Of a stretch of DNA of 64,000 nt, positions 11,582 to 25,328 are shown piece after piece. Position 1 is the first letter of the stretch, and each line of letters starts with the position of its first letter. Made by a program: the position numbers and the translations under genes. The stretch lies in contig CAJNDT010003446.1 of NCBI GenBank assembly GCA_905221615.1, forward strand, positions 1,582,800 through 1,646,799, in the 5' to 3' direction. This stretch comes from Symbiodinium sp. CCMP2592 (taxonomy: Eukaryota > Sar > Dinophyceae > Suessiales > Symbiodiniaceae). The notes under the pieces were generated by a model that saw nothing but the letters and a program-made list of their open reading frames with translations, was not told the origin of the DNA and did not search any database.

Positions 11582-14500
11582 GTCACCCAGACCGTCGGAG
11601 ACACTCCCTGCATCCGAATCTCAAAGGCCATTTGCCCTACAGGCCGGAATTTGCTTCTGCGTTGTTGTGGCGCTTATCTTGTTTTTCCTGCTGTTATCAC
11701 CATCACTGTCATGACTTGACTAGTTCGTGATATCTGTATTTTAACTATGCCTTGTTATATCGCTGTTTCACGTTGGGGCAGTCGCGCCCCAATGTGCCTT
11801 CTATCCCATTTGCGCACAAGCACATACAAGCTGGCCGGCCACATGCTACAGCAGAGACAGCGGGTCCGGTCACCGCTGGCTGTCCATCTTAGGCAAAGTT
11901 GGCACTTCATCGGGCGGCCATACTGACTGCGTTCACGACACAACTGATGGACGAGCCATCCTGTTTTTGCAGGAACACTGCCCTCAAGACAAAAGCACAA
12001 ATAGAGCTGCCAGCTCCTGATCCCTCCAAAATCAGGTAGGACGATCTATGCCAAGCTCGAGTACTTCAACCCGCTTTCGAGCGTCAAGGACACAGTTTTG
12101 TGCTGAATGAATTCACTGCCTCATCACTCATGCAAATACGAGGACCGGCTGGCTTGCGGCGTTATTGAGGATGCTGAGCGAATCCTGGCATGAATGTAGC
12201 GCTTGCTTCATCTTCGTCTCCGCACACGGCTCATCTCTGAAGCAGTGTACGGGGGCTTTGTGGCAACTACACAGCCAGCGACACCAGTTCGTTTTCGTCA
12301 TGCCTTGCCTGCCTTGCCGAGGCAGAGGACTCCTCAAACCCGGAGACACCGTGATAGAAGCGACCTCCGGAAACACAGGCCGATTCCTGTCTAGCTTCGC
12401 GGTTGCGGGTGCTGCATGGCTCTGGTTGTGGTAGTGTTAGTCGCAGCTTGGCACTGAGGGAGGTCATCCCTTGTATCCAGCAGGGTAGAAGCTGACGACT
12501 CTCAAGACGGACTCTTCAAGCGTCGAGCCACTCAATCGACCGTGCAAAGGCATCGCCTTGGCCATGGTGTGTGCGCAGCGGGGCTACAAGTGCGTTCACG
12601 CCTCAGACACCAGAGTGTGGGCGTCTCAGATGTTTGCAACCCTGCTTCCACCACGTTGTGAAGCTTGATACGAAGGGCCCATGTTCAGCTCTCAGCGCCG
12701 TGAATTGCTAACTCAAGCCGAGGAAGCTTTCGGACTTTTACCTACTTCATCTGGGACTCGATCAGAGGTAAGAAGCATGATAGAGGATGGTAGCTAATGA
12801 TTGAAGGAAATGTCTCACTGGGGTTCACGAAGAGACCGAGCCCACCTCGGCAAATGGAAATTTTGAAAACGCGGCGCCGCAGCACCATCTCGTTAAGCTT
12901 AAAGGGTTCTCCCTCAAGAGTACACTGCAGTATATCTGGTATCATTTTGTTGTGTCACATCCCAATATCAATATACACTACGTTATGTCATTTGCAGTTG
13001 ATACTCTATCTATGGTTGATTTGAAGTATGGTTACATAGGCACCAAATAGCCCTCTGCAGCTTTGCGAAGAGAAACGCAAGCGAGCCCCGCCCCGAACAG
13101 GCACCCCGAGAGCCTGGACCAAAAGCACCGAAGTGTTATATCAATGGATATCTGGCTATAGGTATCTGGATACAGATATAGGTATAAAGGCTATAGGTAG
13201 GTAGCTATACAGAGGAGGCAAGACAGCAACGAAGCCGAAACCGTGTGACTCGTATAGCCCCGGCAAGTGTAAGTTGGGCTTTTTCTTGCCCTTTTTGAGG
13301 TTATTACCATGGCTGAGTCCTTCTCCTTGGAAAGGCGATGCTTGGATGACTTGGATGAAGGTTTACGGAGAGGGTCGGGTTGCTAAGTCGCCGAAGCTCA
13401 TGAATGGAGATGCTACAGGTATCTTGAAGTAGCTTCGCATCTTAGATAGATGGGAGCAATCCTCAGGCTCCTTGCCAAACGAAAGAAGTGTTCCCGTGTT
13501 GAGCTGTAGCAGCTTCGGCTGTACAGATCCTAGGTAGCCGAGCTTGTTGAAGTCTCACTCCATATCCCAAACCGCCCGAGGAAAGCTGATGCGCTATCTG
13601 GGAGCTCGGGTCATCGTCACGCCGCGGGCTGGCAAAGGTACCGGCATGGTGGTCAAAGCTCAGGAGCTCGCAGCCTGGCCATGTTGCAGTTGCGTTAGGT
13701 GAAGTGGTATCTTCTGGGAACAACAGGGTTGTTCTAGGTGTAGTGGAGCCATGACCGTCAGACCATTGGAGTGCAGCTGCATTTGTGACCGGTTGGGTGA
13801 GCCGTAGCTGAACGGACTGAGGCCAAAAAGCACGGGTGGTTTTTGTGTCATCAGTTCGAAAGCTCGGCGAACTACGAGTTTCACTACAACACAACTGGGC
13901 TGGAGATACTTAGCGACTTCGAAGATGCACAGCTGGACTACTTCGTTTTGGGCTATGGGACTGGTGGAACATTCGTGGGGGCGGGAAGGCGGTTGCGAGA
14001 ACACCGACCTGAGGTCTGAGTCATAGTTGGGGAACATTTTGCATTTTTGTGGGTACTTAAACCCCAAAACGGCCATACGCATTAATTAAGTCATTAAGAT
14101 TATGAATCCCATCCCAACCATGAACTAGAGGTGAAGATCTGTCTTGCAGAGCCCGCGGAGGCGCCTCTGTTGGCTTCCGGCCAGAAAAGTGAGCGGAGAG
14201 CCGATGGCTCCGCCACAGGCTCCCACGCCTTCTTCGCTCCTCATCCCATTCAAGGATGGACTCCTGATTTTATTGCCAAGATTGTCGAGGATGGTGTGGA
14301 GGGTTCGCCAGGGTATGACGAGTACATGGCCGTGCCAGGCTCGGCTGCGGTGAACATGTCGCAGATGCTCGCAAAGACGCAGGGCATCTTCACGGGCATA
14401 TCCGGAGGGGCCTCCATGCATGCCGCGGTCGAGTTGGCCAAGAAGGCACCTGAAGGGTCTGTTTTGCTGGTCCTGCTTGCGGATACTGGCGAGCGATACT

Positions 14501-14589
14501 TTTCGACCCCTCTCTTTGCCAACATCAACGAAAGCATGAACGACGAAGAGCTGGTGATTTCCAGATCCACTCCGAATTTTCAGATGTGA
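11582..14589 (+). CDS. cysteine synthase (O-acetylserine thiol-lyase), 9 visible exons
   Basis: PLP enzyme making cysteine from O-acetylserine and sulfide. Exons by frame and homology: 11582-11646, 12040-12088, 12143-12179, 12328-12378, 12550-12593, 13300-13336, 13581-13669, 13822-14013, 14131-14589. Every joint keeps the frame, giving 340 codons and a TGA, close to the usual family length. Motifs in order: TVGDTPCIRISKAICPTG, LEYFNPLSSVKD (PLP lysine), GDTVIEATSGNTG (substrate loop), ITMAESFSLERR, KLMRYLGARVIVTP, HGWFLCHQFE, YNTTGLEI, GYGTGGTF (phosphate-binding glycines) and GIFTGISGGAS. Introns start with GA (1, 2, 3, 6), GC (4, 7) or GT (5, 8), and all end AG followed by G. Intron 2 is only 54 bp. 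The N-terminal exon or exons were not found, so compartment cannot be judged. Intron 3 has a competing joint. Confidence 0.93.
13140..13215. repeat. AT-rich TATAGGTA-type low-complexity patch in an intron
   Basis: Repeated GGATATCTGG, TATAGGTAT and GGCTATAGGTA words inside intron 5 of cysteine synthase. This is simple sequence with no sign of coding. Confidence 0.5.
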
Positions 14590-17500
14590 GCCGTTTCACG
14601 CAGTCACCAGCCAAGTTTACAAGTTGGCCCACTAGAAATGGAGGTTGCCTGCCGTCGCTCGTTGGTCTGGCCAGCGAGTGCGCTGACTCTTTGCAAAATG
14701 GCCAGCCAAATTCGGGTTCTGAGTTTCAGAAAATGCCAGAGTCTACCCGAACGAGAGCAGTGCTGTCCAAGCAGCTTTTCCATCCTCCAACGTGTGCATG
14801 AGAGTATGAACGAGTGTCACCTCTGGTAACCCCAGTGGTGATGAGGAGTTGCTCGATACTGCTCAAGGTGCTGTGCCAGTCTTCAAGAGAATGCGCCCAG
14901 CATGTTTCTAGCACACTTGCCTTCCATAACTTCGTGTCCGGAGTGCAGCAACCTAGATGGTACAACTACGGTTGTCAGTTTGCTGTCGTGGTCAGTTAGT
15001 TTGGCTTGGAGAGGCTTTGTGGCTTGCAATTACTTCTCTCATACTCTAGCTGTAGATTTGATCTGGCTTGCTCGGATTCCGTTCACCGACGGTTTCCGAT
15101 GCCGCAGGCACAGGATGCATTTTGCCTTCATGGCATTGCATCCAGGGCAGTTGTTCCGCTAAGTTTCACAGGACAGAGACTCGCGAGCCAAAACAGGGGA
15201 AGGGGGTCGAAGGTCTGGCATGAGTGGAAAGGCTTCGCCAAAGGAAAGTTCAAGAAATGTATGCTGAACAGAAGCGTCGCAGGGCTGGTTGTCACGAAAG
15301 CTGTCGCTGCTTTGGAGGGCTCGGACGACTGCTGTGGGGAACCAGTGGGATGCAAAGGAGAGCGAAACGTCAACGGCTAAATGAAAATGTGTAATGCCAT
15401 GCCTTAGGGATCTACAGGGTTCCTGATCATGAGTCTACTAGACGGTACCACCCCCCATAAAAAGAACAAAAACACATCTTCTAACTAACAAGGCCTGCTT
15501 ATGTCGGCAGAACATCCGCGAGGGATGAAGTAGAGCCAAACTCTGGGTTATTAGGTGGTCTGGCTCATGTGAGCTCAAAATACTGCCTCGCAGATGCACT
15601 GACCAAACATTCGGCCCAACCGGATGAGCTTTGAGCAGTGCAGGGCGCACAGGGCTTTCACGAATGATGATAATCTGCGTGATAGCAATACTGATAAGAA
15701 GACCGACGATGATAATCAGAGAATTCAGAATTATAAGAAACAGTGATGCATCTGACAGGCTTCATTTCGCAAAGCAGCAGCGTGCCTGGCTTCTTGGCAT
15801 GCATCTGTGCTCGGATCCGGCAGGGAGCAAATGAAGGGAGCAGCGCCCGAAATAGCCAAGTTCAAGACCGTTGTGAGTCGATGGGCCTCATGTGCACTCG
15901 CAGCGTTACCCAGACTTGTCCTGAAACCTTGCCTGCCTTGTGCCAGGTGTGAGAGTCGAAGCCTGCTGGGAGCAGCATTTAAGTAATCCGTAGTTTCGAG
16001 CAACAAACACCAGCACAGCGCCAGACGAGATCACCAGCAACGCTCCGTGTCCAACCTGCCTTCCACCAGCAGATGACACAGGTTGCTTCCTTTCAGCGCT
16101 TGCCTGGGGCTGAGGCTGTCGTGTTTGCCTTGCTTCCGAATTGCTGTATGCTCCCACGAAAAGCAGTTAAAATGCAACAGCTGCTGGGCGACTCGGCGCA
16201 CGGATCTTCAGAACTGCAACAATGGGTTGCGCCAAAAGATGTGCCGGTTCTCGGCTTCAGGACAAGGCATCAGCAGCGAGGAGTGCTAGGTACTTGTGGA
16301 ACGAATGTTCGGACGGTACGCCACAGTCAGGACCCCGCCTCTCTGCGGAGTGCAGTGAGCAAGGGGAGGCGAAGGTTCCATGTGCGGCTAAAGCAGGTTG
16401 GCGTGTCTGCCTCTTGTGTGTGCGCTTGTGGGTCGGGGCGGGGCCAGACGGGGGGAGCCTGTGTTATTACGTCGAAGCTTTCGGGAATCTTACACCTCAA
16501 TCCTCCGTGAATTTGTTACTGAAGCCAGTGAAGTCCAAGTCCAAGGTGGGGATGCTGCCGGGGGTGGCCCACTCTCCTGGAGCCACGATGAGGACGCTGC
16601 ATATCAGATGAGGGGGAAGTCGCATGCGGTTACAGTTTACAAGTTCTATTTTCTGGCCCTTGCAGTTGTTTGCTCGGGGACAGGGAGGAAATCCTAACCA
16701 GGCTGACAATGGCAGGCACGAAAGCACCACAGTCGCTCTCCAAGCGGCACTGTACCAAACGGCTGTCCAGGAATCCAGTCCTCAGAGCACTCCCAGCTTT
16801 GGGACCCCGGCTGCGAGCTAAGGGGCTTGACGAAGCCGGGAGAAGCCTGCAGACGGAAGGAGTGTCTGGATTTGTGGGCGCCTGTGTGGGCAAAGCAGCT
16901 GAGGCGTTTGGAAGTGGAGATCAGGCAGTGCAGAGCATCAGTGCACCAGTTGGATTTGAATTGCTCCATTTTCAGTTGGAGGGCTGACCTGCAGATGCAT
17001 GGACATGCCAGTGCACCTGGCTCGACCGTGAAGCCGTTTCGCCATGGCAAACACTTCCAGTCTCTGGGGTTGAGGCTGTGGCCGCGGCCACGGTAGATGC
17101 CTCTGGCGTCAACTCCATAACAGTGCTGCTCGCCCGACATGAGTAGTAATAGTCACAGTAGCAGTAGCAGCAATAGTAATACTAATGGCAGTCTTGATGC
17201 ACGGTGGCAGAACGGACCCATGGCACTCAGGCAGCCTTCGGCCATGGGACTTCAATCGGAAGATTCTGGAAGGACACCGGCTGGCACTTAGCACTTAAGG
17301 CCCACTCGAGCATGCCGTTGATGTTGGGCGAGCCGGTATCTGGTTTTGATCCTGACAGCACCTTTCGCTGCCAGGTTTGTCGCTTTCAACATGCATCCAC
17401 TGCCGAAGCATGCCTACACGCGCCTACTAGACGATTGAGGACATGCCGATTCATCAAAGAGATTCGGGTGTTCACTTGTAGGGCCCTGGACATGTTGTTG

Positions 17501-17655
17501 CAGTCTTGATGTGAGTTCACTCCGCAGCCATTCCAATCAGTGCCAACCGCCTTGAGCTTTTGCACTTCCAAGAGCAGCACTGCGGTAGCTTGGCTGCAAG
17601 GAGGCGTCCTGCCTCGATTGATCTGTTGTGCTCAGGGTTGGTTGGTCGCTGGGTC
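14590..17655. other. intergenic, no gene recognised
   Basis: Open frames of up to about 150 codons occur on both strands, but none shows a domain, a repeat-free conserved block or a consistent exon chain. A small AT-rich patch lies at 15660-15745. Nothing else of note was seen. Confidence 0.4.
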
Positions 17656-17768
17656 TGCTTCTGCTGTTGCTCTTGCTCTTGCTCTTGCTCTTGCTGTTGT
17701 TGCTGTTGCTGCTGTTGCTGCTGCTGCTGTTGTTGTTGTTGTTGCTGTTGCTGTTGCTGTTTCTGTTG
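17656..17768 (+). repeat. CTG/TTG trinucleotide array
   Basis: Nearly uninterrupted GCTCTT, GCTGTT and GCTGCT units. It creates long frames (poly-Gln on the minus strand, poly-Ala/Val or poly-Cys on the plus strand) that are by-products of the repeat. It lies about 200 bp upstream of the KH-domain gene's likely start. Confidence 0.85.
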
Positions 17769-17960
17769 GTGTCGTGATGGTGGTCGTGGTTGTCGGTTGT
17801 TGGTTGTTTTGTGGTTGCAGTTATGAGCGTTGTTGTGGTTGTGGGTGGTCGTCGTCGTCATCGTCGTTGTGAATGTGGCAATCTCAGCTTCTGCATCTGC
17901 CAGGCCTTCACCTTCGCCGTGGATCGAGATGACCTTTGCTTCAGCCGCATTTTGTGCAAA

Positions 17961-18960
17961 GATGGAGATGCAAGAGCCTTTGAAGGTGGACATCGGATGC
18001 CTGCTGAGTGCCTTCCCCAATCTACTTCCTCGTCAATTCGACAGATCTATGACCAGGAGTTCAGCTTCCACAGGTGAAGGCAGTGCCAGTGACGATGCAT
18101 GGGATGCCAGTTCCAGTTACACCGAGCAAGAGCGCACAGAGAGCCCATGCAGCAAGCTGCCTCCAATTGGCCCTCCTCCGGGCCTCGAACACCTTGGACC
18201 TGCCACCCTTGGTTGCCAGGCCTTGAAGACCTCAAAGCCTCGCGAAGCACTCTCGAAACGTGAAGTGGTGCAGAATATGCCAAAAACACCCGGTTCTCAG
18301 CCGCAAAGACAGGTCGAAAGAGAGGTGCGACCATCTTTGTCACGTAAGGGGTCCGACGGCACTGCTCGCCGCTCAGCGAAGAACGCCAAGTCTAAGCACA
18401 GCAAGAACTGCAAGAGCCAGGACGCCTATCAGATTCAGATTCTCTTCACGGGATATGACCCGGAAAAGCATGCGGACTTCGACCTCGTGCCACGGCTGAT
18501 CGGCCGAAAGGGCTGCAACATGGTCCCCATCTTTTCCACAGGGGCGAAGGCCCGGGTGCGGGGTGCCGGCAGTGGCCACTTCGACTCCACCAGCCCGAAT
18601 GGCGAGCCGGCGGAAGCCGATCTCATGCTCCAGCTCGTTATCTCAAGCCCGACGCAGCTCAGCGGCACGTGGCAAGTGATGTGCACTGATGCAGCACGTG
18701 ACATGCTACAATCCACGGGAAGAAAGAGCACAGACGTTAGACGTTGTCGGTGGGATGCATTTTACGCGAGGACGGCTGTAAGTATTTCCGATGCCCCGCT
18801 TGGTCTGGTTTTGCTGACCCCTGCCGTCCGATCCGCGTCAGGAAGAACGTCCAGGATGCGGCTCTGCGCAGTGCCGAAGTGCTGCTGGACGATATTTCGT
18901 TCCACTTTGGCCGTTACTGTGGTGGCTTGGCCGAGATTGATGCTTTGTCAGAATGCTTTG
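17961..18960 (+). CDS. KH-domain RNA-binding protein
   Basis: The likely start is the ATG at 17961 (MEMQEPLKVDIGCLLSAFPN), since the open frame upstream runs into repeat sequence. After a Ser/Glu-rich stretch comes LPPIGPPPGLEHLG, the PPPGLE motif frequent in dinoflagellate proteins, then a basic linker. Positions 18430-18650 encode a KH fold: QIQILFTGYDP, then DFDLVPRLIGRKGCNM with the GxxG loop (GRKG), then AKARVRGAGSGHFDS and LMLQLVISS. The last helix lies in a second exon at about 18840 (after GCGTCAG): KNVQDAALRSAEVLLDDI, in a different frame, so an intron of roughly 150-200 bp separates them. The first donor and the C-terminus are not fixed. KH domains bind single-stranded RNA or DNA; a target cannot be inferred. 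Confidence 0.75.
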
Positions 18961-18996
18961 GGTTCGCATGTGCAGCAGGTTGCACCTGTGGTTTAA

Positions 18997-21900
18997 GCCC
19001 AAGACAGCGAACGAAGCTATCCACAAGGCAAGAAGCGCCTGCCATGCCCAACACTCTACAGCATCGCCTGATGATGCTGGAGTCGACGAGCATCTAGGCA
19101 ACCAGGATTTGTAGATGGTTTTTTTGTTCTCAGTTGCATCAGACAGTACTGGTAGATGCAGTGGGGATGCGACCGCGCATGGATTCAAGCAGTGCTTGCA
19201 GATGCCACGACTTGCCACGTAGCTGGCTGGATTTCATTTGGCACCACCCGACTTGAGCACACACGCAAGACAAACATAGGCACCGTCACCGTCTTGTGAT
19301 GCCCGGAGGCGAAGCCGCCGACCGTGAAGCTGTGCGGATTCCTAGTTGCAGAATTCAATCTGACGATGGCCGACCCTTCGAAGCCCCAATTAGAGTCTTA
19401 GAGCCTCTTGAATTCTCAGAAGTGTTGCCTTCATTGGCGACTTTCTGCCATCGTCACAGGTCTCTCTCATCGCAGCATTTATGTGCAAGGAGCTGTGACA
19501 GAAAGTTAGCGGGAGGCTGGGAGCCTCACCGCCCTTTGGTCACGTTTCTGTCAGTGCAACGGTTCAACGGAGCCTTTGACGCGTGTGTGTTGTGCTTGTT
19601 GTGGTGATGTGTCAGAGCTCAGAGGCCCATTTCTTGCGCAGAGGTGGCGCGTCGCCATTATGCGGGCACGAAAAGGGCGAATTCAAGTGATCCCCGCATG
19701 TTCAGGTCAAGCACCTTCCTCTTCTGCCATTGATTCAATGTGTCTTTGTCTAGCGATGCCCTAGTCTCGGAGTGCTTGAACTCAAGGGGACTGTATCATG
19801 ATATGTGATCTATTGATCCACCTCTTTGTTGGCCGCCCAACAACAGCTGGGGCTTGTTTCAAATGAGGTTCCCTGCAGAGCACGTCGATATACCTGGTCT
19901 AGTGATAACGACCGATACAAATTCAGTCAAGCTCTCGCTACTCGTAGGGGGAACGCCCAGCTCCCAAGCAAAGAGATTGCACTCGATGCTGCCGAAACGA
20001 CGGATTGAGCCCGGGAAGAAACCCACTCAGACACTCCAAGTTTAGTTTCCCATGCTCTGAACCCGAAACTTGCGGCAGACACCCTAAACCCTAAACCCTA
20101 AGTTGCGAGAGCGTAAACCCTAAAGCGAACCTAGAAGGCTCGTGGAAGCCCTCGGGCCTACTGCCCCTAGGGCCGAGCCCTGCTCGCAGAAGGGAACCCT
20201 GGAAAAGCCCGGCCCCAGCGAAGTCTTTACTTTGAGGCATTGCTCAGCTGCTTAGAGGGCCGCTCTGAGGGGTGCTGGGCCTTGTAGGTTTCACATGTTT
20301 TCGGCCTTGAGGATGTGGGGGCTTGGGGTTTAGGGCGCCCATGTGCAAGCTGAAGATGCCCCTCTCGAATTGGTGCCAGCCATCCACCAGCACAGGGTGG
20401 TCTTGGCACAGGCAAACCAAGGAACAGGGCTCGGCTGGAGTTCAGATTCAGAGGTGCGGTTAGCTGCTGCATCCATCTTCGTCTTGCTCCTGGTGTTACT
20501 AGAGTTGATCGTATGTCCCTCCACGGCCGTTGAAGTGTTGATCTTGCTCCAGAAAATGGCCAGAGCCGATTGTGCTGGAACTTGGGCACATGAACCCGGT
20601 GAATGACTGCAGAGGATAGGGCGACCCCATTCCTGAGACAAGAAACATGTCGCACAGCCTCGCGGGCCTTTGCCAATATTGCAAAGGCCATGAGACTTCT
20701 GGTGAGTTGACCAAAACGTATCATGTAGGCACGCGATGTAGTGTTTATAGTGTGTATAAGCACTTGGGCCCTTGCTTTCGACACCTGGCATGCCCTGTCA
20801 GGTCATGATTCTTGTCAAGATTCTGGGTTGTCAGCCTCTGGTCGATGACTAATTTGGTGTCAGACTGCAATCGAACGGTTTGCGCTTGTCGTCCTCCATA
20901 ACGAGGTTGCATGTCGAGGATCCGTGAAGCAAGCCACTGCGGTTTGAACTGTTGTTAAGGCGAGTTAGTAGCAAGCACATTGCGCGCTAGATTTCCTTTT
21001 CGCAGGGTGAATCTTCAGGACATGTCAGGACTCGGGACACAGACCCTCGACCGCGTTTCAGTTCCTCCTTTTTGCGAGCGCTTTCCGACGGATAAGGGAG
21101 CATCAGCATGTCAGTGAACGTCCATCGTGCTGGTCCAGTACTGGGAACTGCCGCTTGTACTGAGCAGCTTCCCTGCATTCACCACACGGTGTGTTAGCCG
21201 ATGAGATTCACTGAAAGTTGGCACTGCAACCGGCTTCCTAGTGCTTCTTCTCAGAGAGACTGAAACCTCAGGGCTAGCTGACACAAGGAAGCCATTGCAG
21301 ACCAACTTGGTAGACATGCGCACCCGCTTTTGCCACATCCCTTGCAGCTTTACCAGCTTGGGCCATAAACACTCTCCGTTGAAGTCATGACGAAGCACCG
21401 AACAACGCTACTCTTACATGCTGCTGTATGGGAGGTCTCCAGTGCGGAACAGCATTCCATCCCGACCTTGTCTACTCTTGCCCAAGCTGGCAATCGAGGC
21501 AAAAGCTGTCTCAGTGCAGTGAGGAGTCTTTGGGGCAATGCCCATCATGAATTGAATCCCACTCTACAGCCCCCCCCCCCAGCTCTGCAGAAGAGACCAC
21601 CACAGTTACCGTGGGAAGCCCCATGGACTCCTCGGACACTGGGCCTGGGGCATTGGACGGTCCAATGCACAATGCAAGCCGACGTGGCAACATCGAGTGA
21701 AGTGCGGCCGTCAGGGATGCAGCGAAATCACTCCTAGAAGCGATCCACTGTTAAGGCGTGTGCCCTGATGCCACATGCAGGACGTGGGAGTTTGCCATGG
21801 ATGCCCTGCTGGGGTGGTATGCTGTCCAGGCGCTACGAATGCGAGCTTGCTTGGCTTGCTCCACTCCACTCGTCTGTGTGCAAGGGGGATGAGTCCTGCG

Positions 21901-22301
21901 GCGACAGAGCCGAGATCTTCTGTTTCCGAACCGCGAGTGCTCCGCCGCAGCCTCATTGCCAGTACGAGGTCTATATAGACTATAGAACTATATAGGGTTG
22001 ATTAGGTCTAGGTCGTCTAGGTATCCCTTCCAAGTGCAGATAGTTAACTAAGGTGTGAAGGAGACATGAGGAAACACGCAGCAAGAGAAGCTGCTTCGGA
22101 ATTCTTCAGATCTTTCCCTCCACCTATGGAAGTTGATGTTTGTCGGATTCACTGTATAAAGGTAACAGTCAACGGTCGGAGCGTTCGCCTGTCTCCCAAT
22201 TCCCTAGTGCTTACAGTGAAGTATGTCCAATTCCCATGCCGTCTTTGGCCCAAGAGACTACCAACTTTCCGCCGAGATCCGGCATCCGCGCATGAAGGGC
22301 G
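18997..22301. other. intergenic, no gene recognised
   Basis: No domain was recognised on either strand. It holds the telomere-repeat-bracketed segment at 20073-20340 and a short CTATATAGACTATAG patch near 21970. Confidence 0.4.
20073..20340. repeat. segment bracketed by inverted telomere-like repeats
   Basis: The left edge reads CACCCTAAACCCTAAACCC and the right edge CTTGGGGTTTAGGGCG, so CCCTAAA and TTTAGGG face each other across about 270 bp. Further CGTAAACCCTAAAG words lie just inside the left edge. Similar brackets occur at 36360-36655 and 51786-51955. Confidence 0.5.
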
Positions 22302-25277
22302 ATGCAGCTTGCGGCGCGCTGTTCGCTGTCGGGATGGAGCATGTTGGTTCTTCTGGCGGGTGTGGCCGCACAGCAAGCGCAGGACCCGTTGGCTCAGTGG
22401 TTGGATGACCTGAAGTTCAATCTGCAGGACGTGACACAGGAGAAGGCGGGCATTACTTTCCATGTCACAGACCTTGTCTGTCAGAACTTAGAACTAACAG
22501 GCATCCAGTCAGCAGTTCAGGGAGTGGGCTTGTCCGTGACGCTTGGCGGTTTGGGTATCCAGTGCTCCGGGCACTTTACCTACCATGGCTACGCAATCCT
22601 CAGTGGGTCTGGCGGCTTGAAAGCCGTGGTCTCCAGCATGCCAACCTCCTCCGCGACAGTCGTTCTTGAAGGCAGCGGCTTTGAGAAGAGCCTCCCCTGG
22701 GCTGTGGACGTGAGTAGCTGCTCTGCCAGTTTGGATTTCAAGCTGACGCTCAGTGGTTCCATTGTGGACTACATCGTGAACTTGTTTTCTGGACCGATCT
22801 CAGCTTTGATCGAAAGGCAAGCAGTCCAGCAGGCATGTGAGAAGCTCAAGCAGCTTGCATCTGGGCCTCTCTCCCGCAAGCTGGCGGCCTTTAATCGCCT
22901 TATGCTCCCTCCGGGCTTTCGGGGAGCAGAGGGCTCCGCTGAGCCTCCAAGCAGCGGCAGTAGCGTGCTGGATGCTTTGCAGTTGACGGTGGGCGGTTTT
23001 GCGGCTCAAGTGCTGGCGGAGTCCGCGAAACCCGCCGTGGCGGAAAGCACGCTGAGAGCAAGTTGGGTGCAACGCCGGCTCTCAGAAGCGGAGGGGACCG
23101 TGGATTGGCAGAAGGACAAGTTGCTTCACTGGCTTTCCTGGTTGCTGGATGATGTACTTGGACCTGAGCGCCTAGACGAGGCACTTCGGTGGGCCTGGAA
23201 GGGCCAAGCGATGACCATCCCAGGTCCAGCCCAGGCATTGTTAACAAGCACTATCCAGCAAGCAGACGCCGGCTTGAAGCTGAAGCTCGATGTCTTCTTG
23301 GTGGAGGCTGTGGTCGACGGAGCCGATGGCATGTCGTCCTTCTCTCCGGTGGAAGCAGTCGGACCCGAGGACCTCCGCTTCGAGGTTGCTTGGGGTGCCG
23401 CCCTCGGCCTCGGCGTCGAAGTGAAAGTGAACATGGAAGCGATTGACCTGGCGACTGGACAGTCTCAGGGTTCAGTCGTGCAGGAGATGAGTCTACACCT
23501 CGGCCTCATGCAGCCTTCACTGGGCGTCACTGCTCAAGCGCTCGTCCTGGCAGACCAATGGCCAGGGCGACACACCTTGGCGCAGCTGCTCCTGGAGCCT
23601 CGAGCATGTCTTACCAGTATCTTCCAGTCTGCACCCCAAGTCCAAGCCCTCGAAGCGAAGTTCTCGACGCTTGCTGCTCCTTTGAGCTTCGAGGTGGAAT
23701 GTTTCAAAAGTGTCTTGCGCTGATGCACCTTGCGCTTATAGCGTAGTAAAAAAGCAGAAGCGTGTTCTTCCTTGTCTTGGAGTAGTAGTACAGTAGTACA
23801 GTAGTAGTACGATAATAGTACAGTAGTACAATAGTAGCTCCTATGTTTCTCGACCTTGACGGCTTGGAGAGGCCAAGACCACAGGCGCTTTGGAGGCCTC
23901 CATCTCCTCTTTACTCAACCACTTTGTGGTGCTCTTCAACCAGGTTTACGAGCCTCTGCTGCCTGGAGCAATCCAGCGGGCCGCCTCATCAAAACTTCTT
24001 CTGTCGAAGTTGAATGAGGCTCTGAAAGCGCAGATGCAGCCTGGAGGATGCATTGATCCCTCTATTGCCTCCCAGAAGATTCGCGCGCAAGTGCCTCAGA
24101 ACTACAGCAACTGGCCGCCTCTCTTCGACACTGCCTTCCGGAGTCGGTTGAACAATTTCATTGATGGCTTTCTCGCGCAGAACACATCAGTCTTGGGCCA
24201 GTGCTTCTCCGACGTACCAAGCCTAAGGCTTCCATTAGATGCCGAGTTCACCATAAAGCAGCTGAGTGCCGAGGGCACGGACCAGGTCAGCAACCTCCGA
24301 GTGCTGATCCCCGAGACCCAGCCCAGTTTGCTGGGCATGAGCGTTGCAGTGAAGTGCCCGGAGCCTGCAGCGGCATGGCGGCCGAGTCTGGGCATCAACG
24401 GATCTTTGCAGGCTGGGGGCTTTCAAGGTAGTGGCCTGGCAAGTGTCGTAGTGCCTTGCGGTGCAGCCGGCGCAGAAATGGAAGTTGTGCTTGATCTTTG
24501 GAGCCTTCTGGATTTGCAGCTTCCGTCCAGCCCAGCTTGCCTTATGGCATCTGCATTTGCGAAGCTGGATTTTAAGGGCATCAATGCGACCTGGGATGAT
24601 GGTGGTGACTTCCAGGTGACGCCAAGCAACGGTTTGCCGCAGGAGCCTTTCAAGGAACTTTGCGAGATGCACCCTCAAGTCTGCAGATTGGCTGTGAAGT
24701 TCCGCCAGTACCTCGCGGCGAGACTTGGCACCACCGGCGTGTTCCAGCATTTTCGCGATGCAATGCTCAAGCAATGCACTCAGACGCCCTCGACCTTGCA
24801 GGCACCGCGGGGCGTGGACAGGGATTCCGGTGGCTACTGGTACGTCCCTGCCAGCAGCCTCTGGCTCTGGCTGATCAGCGGGCTTGCAGTGCTGGGATTG
24901 TCTCTAACATACGGCTTCTGTGCCCAGTTCGGTGAACTCCGGCATCCGGAGAGCTGTGCAGACTCTCGAACCGCGCCAGTGCCCTTGGCGAGTGTTTGCT
25001 GGTTTGGCGTGCAAAGCTGGCCCGGCTTGCCCTGCTCGGGAAAGTCTGGCACTGTTGCGGTGAGCATCCTCATGTCTGCTGGGTTGGTTGCGAGGATTCT
25101 TGCCTGCTTCTGCCTTCCAGTTGCTTCAAGCGGCATTGAGATCATGCACGGCAGCAGCAGCATCTTCAAGGAGCCGTGGGTCTGCAGTGCAATCTAGCTA
25201 TGAGAGTTGGAATTGGGCGGAGTAATTTCGTGGATATTGCGGACATGCGGCGAAGTGCATAGAGACACATATGTATA

Positions 25278-25328
<51 letters not shown>

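Noticed and set aside
17517..18020. Minus-strand poly-Gln frame of 167 codons
   Set aside because: Produced by the CTG/TTG array and the antisense of the KH gene's first exon.
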